Origin: Leptoclinus maculatus
Taxonomy: Eukaryota > Chordata > Actinopteri > Perciformes > Stichaeidae
Direction: 5' to 3'
Assembly (NCBI GenBank): GCA_032191485.1
Contig: JAVDOI010000019.1
Coordinates: 9,827,784 to 9,891,783, forward strand
Length of the DNA stretch: 64,000 nt
In this document: in pieces, positions 14,415 through 24,494 of the stretch
How positions within the stretch are numbered: position 1 is the stretch's first letter
Layout: each line of letters opens with the position of its first letter
Notes under the pieces: generated by a model
What the model was told of the DNA's origin: nothing
The model's input: only the letters and a program-made list of their open reading frames with translations
Database searches by the model: none
Position numbers and translations under genes: made by a program

Positions 14415-14439
14415 GATGATGATGATGATGATGATGATG
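14415..14439. repeat. (GAT)8 trinucleotide repeat
   Basis: Eight GAT units in a row, one of few trinucleotide arrays here. Confidence 0.93.
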
Positions 14440-15648
14440 TTGTTCTTGTGGCCTCTCTCTCAGGTCCTCTCCCTAACGAGGTCTCTTGTCTGCTATGTGA
14501 ACTGGTAGCTCTGATGACGTCACACATCTCTAGAGGCTACTTATTGCTGTTAAATTCATGTTAATTTACTTTAAAACTGTACAGCTTCATAAGGCTCACT
14601 GGGAAGGTTGGATGTGATGATTATGGTCCACACAGCTTGCAAAAGTATTCTCTTTGTCACCCCTCACCCACATGTTGCCCACTCACAAGATGTTGTACTG
14701 TTTTTAACTGATATGTGCTCCCATGGTAGTTCACATCACCTTTTTATTTTATTTTTTGAACGCTATCCCCAGTAAAAAGTTACAGTAGCTACAAACAGAG
14801 CTTTGGTTTCCGAACAACCAACCCGGCTCACCCGTCTAATACATGCGTACTAACCACCCTGTGTGTTGTACGCCATCTCTCTTTGTTAGGCAGAGCGTCG
14901 TCTTGCTGTATTATGATTGAGGGGGGGTGATATTCATGAAGAAGAAAAATGCAGTTAACAGCAAGACCCAAATGCATTTGTCACCATAAAAGCCCCCCCC
15001 CCCCCCCCATACTGATTGATGAAGGCACAACAGCTGGCAATGCAATGAAAAGTGAAATGAGGATCTATATTTTTTGGCAAAGTGCAAGACAGTCTTAACA
15101 CCCAAACAGTACTTCACCTTAATTTATCGCCGTTTTCACTCATTAGTTACATGATTAATAATACCACTTTGGTAGTGTGGGATAGAGATGGGCAACGCAA
15201 TCGGGTTTGCATCGTTGAACAGCATTATGTGATGAGCATTTCAGTTAACATTAGACGTTATAGTAGCGCTGCTGTACTTGTCTGTGGACACACCGTTGCT
15301 TCATCTTTTAACATCCGAGAACTTAAGAAAATGACACACCTTGATGAAGCACCGTCAACACTCATTGGTGTGAAATAGAAAGGGAACACGCTCTCCTGTT
15401 CCATGTAAAGAATATGATAATAGGAGGTGTTGAGAGAGAGATTAAATGGAACAAACACCATCCACTTCTGCATTGTGAGTCATTCAGCACGCGCAGGGTT
15501 AAAGTATAGCTGCAGCGTCTTGCTGCAGTGTCTAAAGCATTTGGCTGATCGTTACAGTATACACCCGGAGAAGAAATGAAGAAGGGAAAAAAAAAACATC
15601 TCTCTCTAATAACTTCTTTTTTTTTTTTTTTTTCTTCCAAAAATCCTT

Positions 15649-15654
15649 TTTATT
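15649..15654 (-). promoter_or_regulatory. Distal poly(A) signal of lrrc4 (AATAAA)
   Basis: Canonical AATAAA on the minus strand, about 555 nt past the lrrc4 stop codon. Cleavage would be expected about 10-30 nt further on, around 15620-15640. Confidence 0.55.
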
Positions 15655-15999
15655 GCATTTATAACATTTGGCACAGTACAAATTCTTGGTGCTTTTACAA
15701 GATAAACCTGTAAAGATCGACACTGACCTTTTTTGTCGGTTTTTTGTTAAAGAAAGTCTTCTCAGTATAAATATTTTTTTTTTTTCTCATCACTGCATTC
15801 TCTGTAGCATGGTGTAAAAATCACACAGAATGCCCCCTTTTTAAAACAACACTACCCTCATTTGTCAAAGTCAAGACAGCATCTTAAACAACTCATTGTT
15901 TTAAATAGAAGTTACAAGTTAGAAAATAGTTTCAATTTCTTTTTAATATATGTTTCTCTATCACCAGCCCATGGTAGTTTCAATTTGTCCATATATATA

Positions 16000-16005
16000 T
16001 TTATT
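16000..16005 (-). promoter_or_regulatory. Proximal alternative poly(A) signal of lrrc4
   Basis: A second AATAAA on the minus strand about 205 nt after the stop codon, next to an AT dinucleotide run. It would give a short 3' UTR isoform if used. Confidence 0.4.
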
Positions 16006-16208
16006 TATAAGCATGTACAACAAGAAATCATCAGTCTTTTTAGGTTTGCACTCTGTACAAAAAAGTAGTTCCTGTCCTTTTTTCGTTGTGCATTCTATTG
16101 CATGAGTTTATGAGGAAATGGCGAAGGGAAAAGGGGGTGAGTGGGAGCTAGGAACCTAGGGGAAGGAGTGGGAGCCTTTTGGGGGGGGGGCGGGGGGGTG
16201 TCTTTTTT

Positions 16209-19073
16209 TTAAATCTGAGTCTCCTGCACCTTCTCCTTGGTGTGAGTTTTTATGACAAAGGGCTCAGCCATTGCTGTGATGGTGCTGGGCAAGGTTCGAG
16301 GCAAAGAGTTCCCAACATTGTTGTCTGTCCATTTAGCCCCGTGGCCGGTCGGTTTATAGGTGTTATATTTAGGCTTCATAGTGCTGTAGTCCATTTTGTG
16401 GGGACTGTAGTCCGCTTTGTGGGGGCTGTAATCAAGCTTAGGTCTCTGAGTGTGTGGACTGAAGTCAGACTTGAAGCCGCTGTAATCCGCTTTGTGGGGA
16501 CTGAAGTCGGGATTGAAGGCGCTGTAATCGGTTCCAGTCACGTGGGAGGAGTAAGGGTCCCTGGCTTTGTAGGTACTGTCCGTTTTCGATCTCTGGGCAT
16601 TGTAGTCTGTTTTGGGTTTGGGTTGAGTGCTGTAGTCGGGCTGAAATGGGCTGTATTCAGGTTTAGGTCTTGGATGAGTGCCAAAGTCTGGCTTGAATGG
16701 ACTGTATTCAGCCTTAGGTTTATGCTGTGTGTTGTAGTCCGATTTTAATGGGCTGTAGTCATGTTTAGGTTTTGGTTGGGTGCTGTAATCTCGTTTAAAT
16801 GGGCTGAGGTCTGTTTTCTGCCTAGGTTGAGTGCCATACTCTGGTTTGAACGGGCTGTAGTCTGGTTTTATTTTTGGGTGAGTGCCAAAATCTGGTTTGA
16901 ATTGGCTGTACTCTGCTTTAGGTTTGTGAGTGCTGTAGTCCTGTCTAAATGGGCTATAGTCAGGTTTTGGTCTATGAAGGCTAAATTCTGGTGTGGATTT
17001 GTGAGTGTTGTAATCTGGGATGTATTTGTGGCCGCTGTAGTCCATATTTGGCTTGTATGTGGTATACTCGGCCTTCGGCTTATGAAGGGTGAAGTCAGGC
17101 TGGGGTCTGTATTCGACCTTGGGTTTGTGAAAGCTATAGTCAGTCTTGTGGCTGATAAAGTCCAGTTTGTGTATGCTGTTGTGGTCCCGGATTTCAGGCA
17201 ACGTGAGAGCCGTCTCTTGAGCCGCAGACGCCGGTGGAGGAAGGTCTTCCTCGTCCACCTGGATAATCTCCACAGTGCGAGCAGCCGCCACTGTGCTCCT
17301 CTGCTGGTGGCGCTTTCTCAACTTGTAGAAGGCGATGAGCATGACCGCAGCCATCAGTGTCACTGCTACAAAGCAACCAATTATGATCTTAGTGGTCTTC
17401 ATCACTTCATCCAGGCTAGGGCCGGACCTCCCTGGTTTGCCAGTGGCACCTTGGAGTCCTGGCGCCACAGATGTCTTGGCTGCACCTGCAGGGCTGTTGG
17501 TGCTTTGCAGCAGCACAGTCGGTGTGGAGATGAAGACCGGCTGGAAGATGGAAGGGGAGGCCGTTGTAGTCGTTGTCCCTAGGCCTACCCCTCCTCCTCC
17601 AGCCACCCCAGCCCCTGCTCCAGCAGCTATAGTCGAGGTGGTTCTTGGTTTGGGCATCTCAGTGGTTGGCCCCAAGACCTCCACAGTCACTGTAGTGAAG
17701 TAACTCAAGTTGGACGTGTTGAGCTCGGCTGCACTCACATTGAGGTAGGCCGAAGCGTTGGAGTTCCCCGCTGCATTGGACACCATGCAGGTATAAGTGC
17801 CCGTGTCTACAGCCAAGACATTTGAGAAATTAAGGGCACCGTCATTCAGGATTGATATTCTCGGGTGACTGGAGGCATGTGTCAGGATAGTCCCATTGGG
17901 CAGGAGCCAGCGCACTGAAGACATTGAGGCCGTGCGGCAACGAATCTCAGCCACTCTCCCTGCTGAAATGTTCAGGTCCCTTGGTGCATCGGCAATAAAT
18001 GGTGCAGAACATTGGGTTGCAGCACCCTCTCCTCGGGCCACCTCAACCAGCTGTCGCCCTCTCATGCTGACGGGTGAGTGACAACGTCCACAGCAAGTTG
18101 AGTTAGTAGGGATGTACTCCCTTAGCCAGCGGGCTAACCATACAGCCTCACAGCCACAGTTCCAAGGGTTATGGTGGAGATGGAGCTCCACCAGGTACCT
18201 GAGCGGGGAGAACAGATCATGTGGCACAGCGCTCAGATTGTTATGGGCCAGATTAAGCTCCACCAATGAAGATAGCTCATCGAAGCCATTGCGCTCTATC
18301 ACTGTGATTTGAGAGTTCATCACCCACAGCTTTTTCAGTGAGCGCAGGCCTTTGAAAGAGCCTGGCTTTATCTCTGGGAAGTGATTTTCAGAGATCTCCA
18401 GCTCCTCCAGGCCTTTGAGGGGACTTAGGTTTGGCATTTCACCCCTTATGTTGCACATGCCCAGATTGAGGTACTTGAGGTTTTGTAGGCCCTCAAAAGC
18501 TCCTTCAGAGATGTACTCCAGTTTCCGTAACTCTCCCAGGTCCAGTCGCATGAGGGAGGGCACCCGGTTGAAGGCGTAGGAGGGGATACTTTCAATGGGG
18601 TTGTTCCTCAGCCACAGTTCTCTTAGTTTGGACAGGTACTCAAAGGCCCCACTGGGCACCACCGTCAACCGGTTGTCAAACAGCTCCAGTGTGTTGAGGC
18701 TGGTGAGTCCATTAAACGCGCCCACCTCAATCTGCCGTATGGCATTTCGCCCCAGCTGGAGCACCTCAAGGTGGTGCAGGTGACGGAAGGAGTCGGCCTG
18801 CACCGCCTCGATGGCGTTTTCCATCAGATTGAGGTGTCGCGTGTTGGCAGGAATGCCGGGGGGCACGCGGGTGAGGCTACGTCGAGTGCACACCACCTTC
18901 CCCTGCTGATTACTACAAGAACATTGCGGCGGACAGCCCTGGGGTCCCTGAGACACCGCCGCCCCCGCCAAGGCCGGGGAGGCACTGCTCCACGCTTGCG
19001 CCATCAGGAAGACTACACAGAGCAGGGCGGCTTTCCTGGCACGATGCACAGCTACCCGCCCCAGGAGACTCAT
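16209..19073 (-). CDS. lrrc4: Lrrc4 (netrin-G ligand 2) with expanded Tyr-rich tail
   Basis: A complete intronless reading frame of 954 residues. Order: signal peptide (about 1-36); Cys-rich LRR N-cap (C47, C51, C53, C62); about nine leucine-rich repeats (76-295) including the family-typical LRELWLRNNPIESIPSYAF; LRR C-cap (C306, C308, C327, C328, C331, C355); one Ig-like C2 domain (C379, W389, C429 in DTGTYTC); a Thr/Gly/Ala-rich stalk (about 465-555); a transmembrane helix (563-583) followed by KLRKR; a cytoplasmic tail; and a C-terminal ETQI PDZ ligand. The family is a postsynaptic adhesion receptor binding netrin-G2 outside and PSD-95 inside. The juxtamembrane RSTVAAARTVEIIQVDE and the end HTKEKVQETQI fit LRRC4 better than LRRC4B or LRRC4C. 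N-glycosylation sequons include N324, N368, N393, N415, N439, N445, N452 and N455. Oddity: mammalian LRRC4 has about 653 residues; most of the extra length is repeats at 636-907. The start was chosen because a signal peptide follows and no in-frame upstream ATG fits. Confidence 0.96.
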   Translation of the reverse strand: MSLLGRVAVHRARKAALLCVVFLMAQAWSSASPALAGAAVSQGPQGCPPQCSCSNQQGKVVCTRRSLTRVPPGIPANTRHLNLMENAIEAVQADSFRHLHHLEVLQLGRNAIRQIEVGAFNGLTSLNTLELFDNRLTVVPSGAFEYLSKLRELWLRNNPIESIPSYAFNRVPSLMRLDLGELRKLEYISEGAFEGLQNLKYLNLGMCNIRGEMPNLSPLKGLEELEISENHFPEIKPGSFKGLRSLKKLWVMNSQITVIERNGFDELSSLVELNLAHNNLSAVPHDLFSPLRYLVELHLHHNPWNCGCEAVWLARWLREYIPTNSTCCGRCHSPVSMRGRQLVEVARGEGAATQCSAPFIADAPRDLNISAGRVAEIRCRTASMSSVRWLLPNGTILTHASSHPRISILNDGALNFSNVLAVDTGTYTCMVSNAAGNSNASAYLNVSAAELNTSNLSYFTTVTVEVLGPTTEMPKPRTTSTIAAGAGAGVAGGGGVGLGTTTTTASPSIFQPVFISTPTVLLQSTNSPAGAAKTSVAPGLQGATGKPGRSGPSLDEVMKTTKIIIGCFVAVTLMAAVMLIAFYKLRKRHQQRSTVAAARTVEIIQVDEEDLPPPASAAQETALTLPEIRDHNSIHKLDFISHKTDYSFHKPKVEYRPQPDFTLHKPKAEYTTYKPNMDYSGHKYIPDYNTHKSTPEFSLHRPKPDYSPFRQDYSTHKPKAEYSQFKPDFGTHPKIKPDYSPFKPEYGTQPRQKTDLSPFKRDYSTQPKPKHDYSPLKSDYNTQHKPKAEYSPFKPDFGTHPRPKPEYSPFQPDYSTQPKPKTDYNAQRSKTDSTYKARDPYSSHVTGTDYSAFNPDFSPHKADYSGFKSDFSPHTQRPKLDYSPHKADYSPHKMDYSTMKPKYNTYKPTGHGAKWTDNNVGNSLPRTLPSTITAMAEPFVIKTHTKEKVQETQI
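16353..17168 (-). repeat. lrrc4: Tyr-rich repeat region encoded in lrrc4 tail
   Basis: Encodes residues 636-907 of Lrrc4. It contains 28 tyrosines in 272 residues, most preceded by Asp or Glu, in recurring motifs such as DYSPFKP, DYSTQPKPK, DFGTHP and DYSPHK; it has no cysteine and no hydrophobic stretch, so it is probably disordered. Its flanks (LPEIRDHN before, YNTYKPTGHGAKW after) correspond to adjacent segments in mammalian LRRC4 as I remember it, so the repeats look like an insertion or expansion grown from the YNTYKP motif. The ends of the block are irregular short repeats; the centre is a regular 17-residue array. Confidence 0.9.
16605..16958 (-). repeat. lrrc4: Seven-unit 51-bp coding minisatellite in lrrc4
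   Basis: Residues 706-823 fall into seven units of 16, 17, 17, 17, 17, 17 and 17 residues, starting at residues 706, 722, 739, 756, 773, 790 and 807. Units follow the pattern YSPFKPDYSTQPKPKTD with substitutions at several positions. All units stay in frame, which implies that the array is maintained as protein. Confidence 0.9.
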
Positions 19074-19102
19074 GATGTGGCACGTTCATAATTCAGCATC
19101 AT
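19070..19102 (-). other. Ten-codon uORF overlapping the lrrc4 start
   Basis: An ATG at 19102-19100 opens a ten-codon frame (MMLNYERATS) whose TGA stop at 19072-19070 overlaps the lrrc4 ATG (19073-19071) as ATGA. This geometry could allow termination-reinitiation. The uORF begins exactly where the predicted 5' UTR exon begins, so its use depends on that splice model or on transcription starting upstream. Confidence 0.5.
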
Positions 19103-19140
19103 CTGGGGGGGAGGGGGGGGATGGGGGTGTTTGGGGTGGT
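19103..19140 (-). promoter_or_regulatory. Probable 3' splice site in lrrc4 5' UTR
   Basis: On the minus strand an almost pure pyrimidine run (C/T with few interruptions) ends in CAG at 19105-19103, 29 nt before the coding start. Mammalian LRRC4 also has its coding region in a single last exon after a 5' UTR intron, so this is the likely acceptor. Confidence 0.5.
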
Positions 19141-19891
19141 GTTTGGAGGGGGCTTTGGGGGATCAGAGAAAGTAGCTGGTTGGCTGGTTGTAGTGTTTAC
19201 GGTGACCACAGCAAAGAAGTCAAGGGAACTGAAGAGGACAAGGGGAGGATGTGGATTTCGGGGCTTGACCTGTCCTCGATGAAGCAATGTTTTTAACTGT
19301 GCTCATGGGTAGAAGGAGAAGGGAGGGCAGAGAGGGCTGGCTTTTCTGAAACGTGTGTATGAGTAAGACATGATGATAAATTAACCAACCAAAAAGCCGT
19401 ATTACAAGACAGAAGGGAGGGTTACAAATTGATGCAAAGAGGGGTTGAAACACTAGACACCTACCTCAAGTTATTATTACAGGTCCTTGAACTGTGATAT
19501 ATAGTTTCCCTCTTGTTTGCAATCAGAAAGAGCAGTGGTATTCACACCAGGTGTATGTATATCCCAAGAGCAGCAAATAAAGCCTTTTTTTATGTTTGCT
19601 CTGTCAAAAAGGGTACCAATGCCAAAGAGCTTAACCACGACGAGCCCTTTTGTAAATCCACACATCCAAAGAGAAAGGTTCGAAAAGGCCCTTTTGTGAG
19701 TGTTTAATTTTTTTTCCCCCTCCCTTTGTTTGTTGTTAAGAAAAAAAAAAAAGAAAGAAAGAAAAAAAAAACTGCAGATAGGAATCCAGTCAGGCTCCGA
19801 AAGCAGCAGTGCTCCCTTGCTCGCTTCTCGCTGTCGGCTCCTCTTCTCTCGCTTGTCCTTGGAATCCGACAGTTGATCCCCCTGCTAGACA

Positions 19892-19897
19892 CCTTAC
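19892..19897 (-). promoter_or_regulatory. Candidate 5' splice site (GTAAGG) for lrrc4 5' UTR
   Basis: Minus-strand CTGG|GTAAGG fits a good donor and would pair with the acceptor at 19103 to remove about 794 nt. No transcript evidence is available here; other donors further upstream are possible. Confidence 0.3.
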
Positions 19898-20960
19898 CCA
19901 GGTCTCCATAGCACAGGCGACAACGCAAAACACACGCACAATTTTGTTTTTGTGCACCAAAAAAAAAAAGCCGAGACGGAAAAGGACCAAAAAAAAAAAG
20001 AGGGATGTAGGTGGGGGGGGGGGGGGGGGGTAGGGGGGGGTAGGATCGAAGAAGGTTGAATGAAAATTCCACAGTCCTCTCAAATGTTCTGTGCCTTTTT
20101 TGTTTTGCGATGGTTTGGAGGTGAGGTTGACAAGCCAAGGGGGAAGAAAGAAAAAAAAAAGCAGACCCCCCTCCTCTCTGTATTCCTCTGTTCACTTTTT
20201 AGTGGTCAATCAGTTGGTCGGTTGGTCAGTCTGACAGCCGTTCTCTCTCTCTCTCTCTCTGTCGCTCTCTCTTTGCTCCCCCTTTCAATGTGGCGTCGTG
20301 TCCACTTGATTTTTCTTTCTCTTTTTTTTTTTTTTTTCTCCTCCTTCCTCCAGGAGTGCTCGGCGGGGGTTGAAAAGAATACCGCGACTCACACGGGCTT
20401 CATTAGCTTCTTCTCCCCTCCCTTCTTAACTAGCCACACGCTCCAGCCTCGGCAGCAGCAGCAGTGGCGGAAAGCAGCAAACGCGCGCACACACACACCA
20501 TCCCCGCGAAGCACACAGCAGCAGTAGTGAGCACCCACAGCAGCAGCTGCAGCCTGCCTCCCTTGCACTTCCCAATAATCCGTCAATTTCTTCAGAGGGG
20601 GGGGGGGGGGAGTGGGGGTGCCGGGAGGAGTGTGGGGGGGGGGTGTTGTAGCTGGGTTGATCGAGGTTGGGTTAGAGGGAGGAGGGGTTGGTGCGCAGTT
20701 TCTCCTTCCTCTCTCTCTCCGGCTTGTTTCTTTTTCCTTCTTGTTTTCTCCAGTTCTTTTTTTTTTTTTTTTTTTGTTCTCTCTCTCCCTCCTCTCCTCG
20801 TGGTGATCAGCACCCCCTCTCTGATGCAGCGTCCGGCTGGGGAGAGAGGAGCAGGACCGGGGTAAGGCGAGAGCGCCGGGTGAGCGCGCGGCTTACAGGC
20901 GTGACGTTAACGGCAGCGTCGATGTGGAAAGGATCCGTTGTAGCAGCAAAAGAGAGAGCT
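19898..20960 (-). promoter_or_regulatory. Probable lrrc4 first exon and promoter region
   Basis: This stretch upstream of lrrc4 is less AT-rich than the introns, with CAG/GCA-rich and CG-containing segments (about 20440-20560 and 20820-20960) mixed with homopolymer G, T and CT runs. No TATA box stands out. It is placed as promoter/first exon only from position relative to the CDS. Confidence 0.3.
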
Positions 20961-20979
20961 TGCGCCGGCTTGGATATCG

Positions 20980-20995
20980 CTCTCTCTCTCTTACA

Positions 20996-21040
<45 letters not shown>

Positions 21041-21058
21041 GCTCTCTCTCTCTCTCTG
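20980..21058. repeat. CT-rich repeat upstream of lrrc4
   Basis: CT array with TTT and single-base interruptions; it reads as GA on the lrrc4 strand and lies upstream of its probable promoter. Confidence 0.9.
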
Positions 21059-21167
21059 CCTCCCTCCTGCTCTCTCTGCAGTGTCCTGAGGTAGTTGGAT
21101 GAGCTCAAAGCACTCAGACCTTTTTAGAGATCTACCTCTTCAAAAACCAGTTTGCTCCTGCTGTCGT

Positions 21168-21170
<3 letters not shown>

Positions 21171-21201
<31 letters not shown>
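21171..21201. repeat. Poly(T) tract, 31 nt
   Basis: Uninterrupted T run; no element attached to it was recognised. Confidence 0.93.
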
Positions 21202-21202
<1 letters not shown>

Positions 21203-22250
21203 TTAATGCTCACAGTCTCTTGTTCTGTGGCTTTCTGAGGGCTTTGTGTGGCTTAGAGGAATAGACGGGCTGTCCGAGCGAAAGGCAGAGAAGGACAGTG
21301 GCGTCCCCACAGCAACCATATTTTTAACCCACTCCTCCCCGCCACTAATTCAGCCATTCCAACAAAGTCTGGCAAATATTTCCAGTATTGCTGTGGTGGC
21401 AACAGCAGGCAGATGGGACACGGTTTCTCTCCCTCTCCCTCCCTGTCTCTCTCATGACGCCTCCTGTCTCTGTTCTCTCTCTCTCTCTCTTTGACTCTCT
21501 TTACCTCCCTTTGCTCTCTTCCTTCGTGTTTTTTTTTTTTCTTTCAGTGTAAAATAAAGCAACATGAATGGACTGCTGACGCATCCTGCTTGGAGTAGTG
21601 CTTTAGTTTGATGCAGTGTGTTTTGTGCATTAACTCCCCCCCCCATCCACCCACTCCACCCTCACCCTCCTCGCTGTCTTTCCTTCTCACTGCTCACTCT
21701 TCTTCGTCCATCACTCTGCTTCATCTCTTTACATACAATCTCCTACAAGTTGTCGGCGCATTGAGTGAGATTTAAGCCGTATCCGTTTTCGATCCATCTC
21801 CTTCGGTGCAATGGAACTCGTAGTTTAGATTGTAAGAATTTGATTAGGTTACTTGATTAACACCGTATATTAGAGAGAGCGAGAGAGACGGACACTCAAG
21901 CCGTGGCAGAAAGCAAGTGCAGCGTGATCCTTTCACCACGCCATGCCTTTGCAGGTGGTTAGAGCGCTCTAAACAGGCCGGCCGTAACCCTCAATTTGAG
22001 CACAAACTGTCGCTTCAGGAAGCACGCGGCCATTAAAGGTCATGTTCAGGAAGGCGAACGGGAGAAAACAAGACGTGCTTTACCTTCCATGCCGCAGGAG
22101 AAGAGGCGAAAACCAACGCACCCTTACTGTCCCATCACCCCCTCCATCGCCAATGATTTGTACCATCCTTGTGTCCATAAAACCAGTAAGCAGTGTGGGT
22201 AATTGATGCTTGGTAAAGCTAGCTGTGACAGTGCTGCTAGTTGCGTGCGC

Positions 22251-22251
<1 letters not shown>

Positions 22252-22317
<66 letters not shown>
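22252..22317. repeat. (GT)33 microsatellite
   Basis: 66 bp of GT after a GCGCGC lead-in, 128 nt before an AC array at 22446-22487. Confidence 0.96.
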
Positions 22318-22319
<2 letters not shown>

Positions 22320-22442
22320 AGCTATAGAGTAAGAGTGTGAAAGAGAGAGAGAGAGCACGCCAGCTCAAAAAGGTCACACTGCCTGTAGCGCAGTACGTTA
22401 TTCCCACCGGCACAGGAGTATAGAGCCAACTCCTATATTATA

Positions 22443-22445
<3 letters not shown>

Positions 22446-22487
<42 letters not shown>
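22446..22487. repeat. AC microsatellite
   Basis: 42 bp of AC, complementary to the GT array at 22252-22317. Confidence 0.95.
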
Positions 22488-22489
<2 letters not shown>

Positions 22490-23223
22490 TCTCCTTGACT
22501 TCACTGCAGTTGAATACGAATGGGGCTTCAATGTGAGACAACTGTGAGGTGGGGGGGGGGGGGGGAGATTTTCCTTTGTCAAGACGGAAAGGCTATTTCC
22601 TTTCCTTACCGCAGGGATTCCCTAGCACCACGGCCATCAGAGGTGCTCCCCCCCCCCCCCCCCCGCCCCCCCTGCCCCGCCGCTGAAACGTGAGCTAATG
22701 CAGGGCGCAGATTCAAGCGGGCGTTCATAAGCAGGTTACAACACTAACGCAGGGTGTGTGCGACAAATGCGCCGCTCAAAATATCAACATTTCATTGATC
22801 TGTTGTCGGTTAGGCCAACTGCAAATGAGGGCTGCTTGTTCTCTGTGCGATTATTGATGACACAACGCAGAGCGGTGCGCGTACTGCCACTGCTAGCTTT
22901 GCTGTGTGTGTGTGTGTGTGTGTCAGATGGTGCCTGCACTGTGTCTGTAGGTGTGGTGTGCCACCATTTGATGAGCAAGTGACCCAGAATGAGTGCAGGT
23001 TGTGTTTTTACCCGCCCAGCACAGTACATCCCAGACTACCACCTCACCAAAAATCACCCGTTGACCCGTAACCTGACCGAACGCTGCCGGGACAGCTCTC
23101 TCCTCTTGGCTCTCTATTCTTTCCCCCCCCCCCCCTCTTGTCAGTGGACACTCTGCTTTCTCACTGCTGATGGAGCACCGGGTCATGGCCCGTCAAGCTC
23201 TGTGATGCTCCGCTGACCAAAAG

Positions 23224-23754
23224 TGGTCAACCGCCCGCTTTATAGTTTGATCCTGGACCGGAATGGGCAACAATTGCTTGATGGTCAGCCAAACTCTGTG
23301 ATCAGAGGAAGGGTTTCCCAAGGTCCAGCATGGCATTCCTGAAACTGCCAAAGAGGTGGAAACCAGAAAAGCCTTCGCCACACTACTGGCGAGGTTTCGA
23401 GGTTTCAATTCTGCCAGTACAAGCGCACACTGGCTCGACATGCAGAGTGTTGTCGGGGCCTCACTTCCAGGACTCGCTGACCGCTCGTGGCCTGATGAGC
23501 TGTCAGAAATGTGGGACCTTCACGCTCTCATGCCAGCCACATGCTCCTGCTGTATGACCCTCCCCCCCTGTCCTCCGAGGGCTCTACGGAGCCTTCCCCC
23601 CCCCCCGAACTACACCCAGTGCCCTTCTGGCCTGGCGCATGGGGTACCGCAAGACCTACTTCGGTGCGTGTTCGAGGGGTATGTGCGAACATTACAGAGC
23701 CCATCCCCCTGGGGTGAGTGCTGGCGAATCTGGGCTGCGGCCAGTCACATGTAG
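23224..23754 (+). pseudogene. Frameshifted coding-like remnant, unidentified
   Basis: A stretch reads as protein in frame 3 (about 23224-23320, containing LYSLILDRNGQQLLDG) and then in frame 1 (about 23330-23754, containing ARFRGFNSASTSAHWLDMQ, DELSEMWDLHALMPATCSCC and YTQCPSGL). At least one small indel separates the two parts. The composition is balanced and not low-complexity, with two closely spaced cysteines (CSCC), which differs from chance frames elsewhere in the window. I do not recognise the family; a decayed mobile element or captured gene are both possible. There is no intact start, and the frame ends at a TAG shortly after the last part. Confidence 0.4.
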
Positions 23755-23773
23755 GTCAGCAGCCTGGGTCTGC

Positions 23774-23774
<1 letters not shown>

Positions 23775-23841
<67 letters not shown>
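23775..23841. repeat. (TG)33 microsatellite
   Basis: 67 bp of TG, directly after the coding-like remnant at 23224-23754. Confidence 0.96.
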
Positions 23842-23842
<1 letters not shown>

Positions 23843-24271
23843 GGTAGTTCCATTGGGATGAATGGCCCTGCAGTATATAGCATAACAGCAATGACGATCA
23901 GAGTTTAGGAGTGTGCAGTTGAATGATGGATCTAATGATAATGTCATTGCCTCTGCCAATCAAGGATTTACAGTATCGGCCCTTCGGCGATCCACATATG
24001 GTTTTTCTGTTTGTGTGCGTTTGTGAGACACACACACACAGAGAGAGATATTTTGTTTTCAAGGAGACAGGAGGCACGCTATTTTTGGGCTTGTCTTGTG
24101 CTTTGAGAGCTGTTACACATTATTCTTTTTTTTTTGCCTCCGTGCGAGCGTGTCCTCTAAGTGTCCAGTAATGTCCCGGTGGCCGAATGCATATCATTGC
24201 CCACCCTGATGCAATGTTAACGTCAAACGATTATTCCAGGCCACCGTACTTCAACATGTGTACACACGCCA

Positions 24272-24441
24272 ACGCACACACACACACACACACGCACACA
24301 CACACACACACACACACCCCAAAACTCTACGAAGCTGACCTTGAGGTAATCGACCCGCTTCTAGACACTTCCTTTCCCATTTTCATTTCAATTTCCAGGA
24401 ATTAATTCTGCAAGAGATTATGTATCTCACACACACTCTCA

Positions 24442-24494
<53 letters not shown>

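Larger units (their letters stand above)
15630..16208 (-). other. lrrc4: lrrc4 3' UTR (probable extent)
   Basis: Sequence downstream of the lrrc4 stop codon (TAA at 16211-16209). It is AT-rich with several long A/T runs, as is common for neuronal 3' UTRs. The end is set by the distal poly(A) signal at 15649-15654; an A-rich run on the minus strand starts just beyond. The exact cleavage point is inferred. Confidence 0.6.

Noticed and set aside
16179..16748. Second plus-strand frame opposite the lrrc4 tail
   Set aside because: Same cause as above; its Val/Phe-rich periodicity mirrors the lrrc4 repeats.
16761..17582. Long plus-strand open frame (273 codons) opposite lrrc4
   Set aside because: It is a shadow of the lrrc4 repeats on the other strand, where biased codons leave the opposite frame open; it has no recognisable domain of its own.
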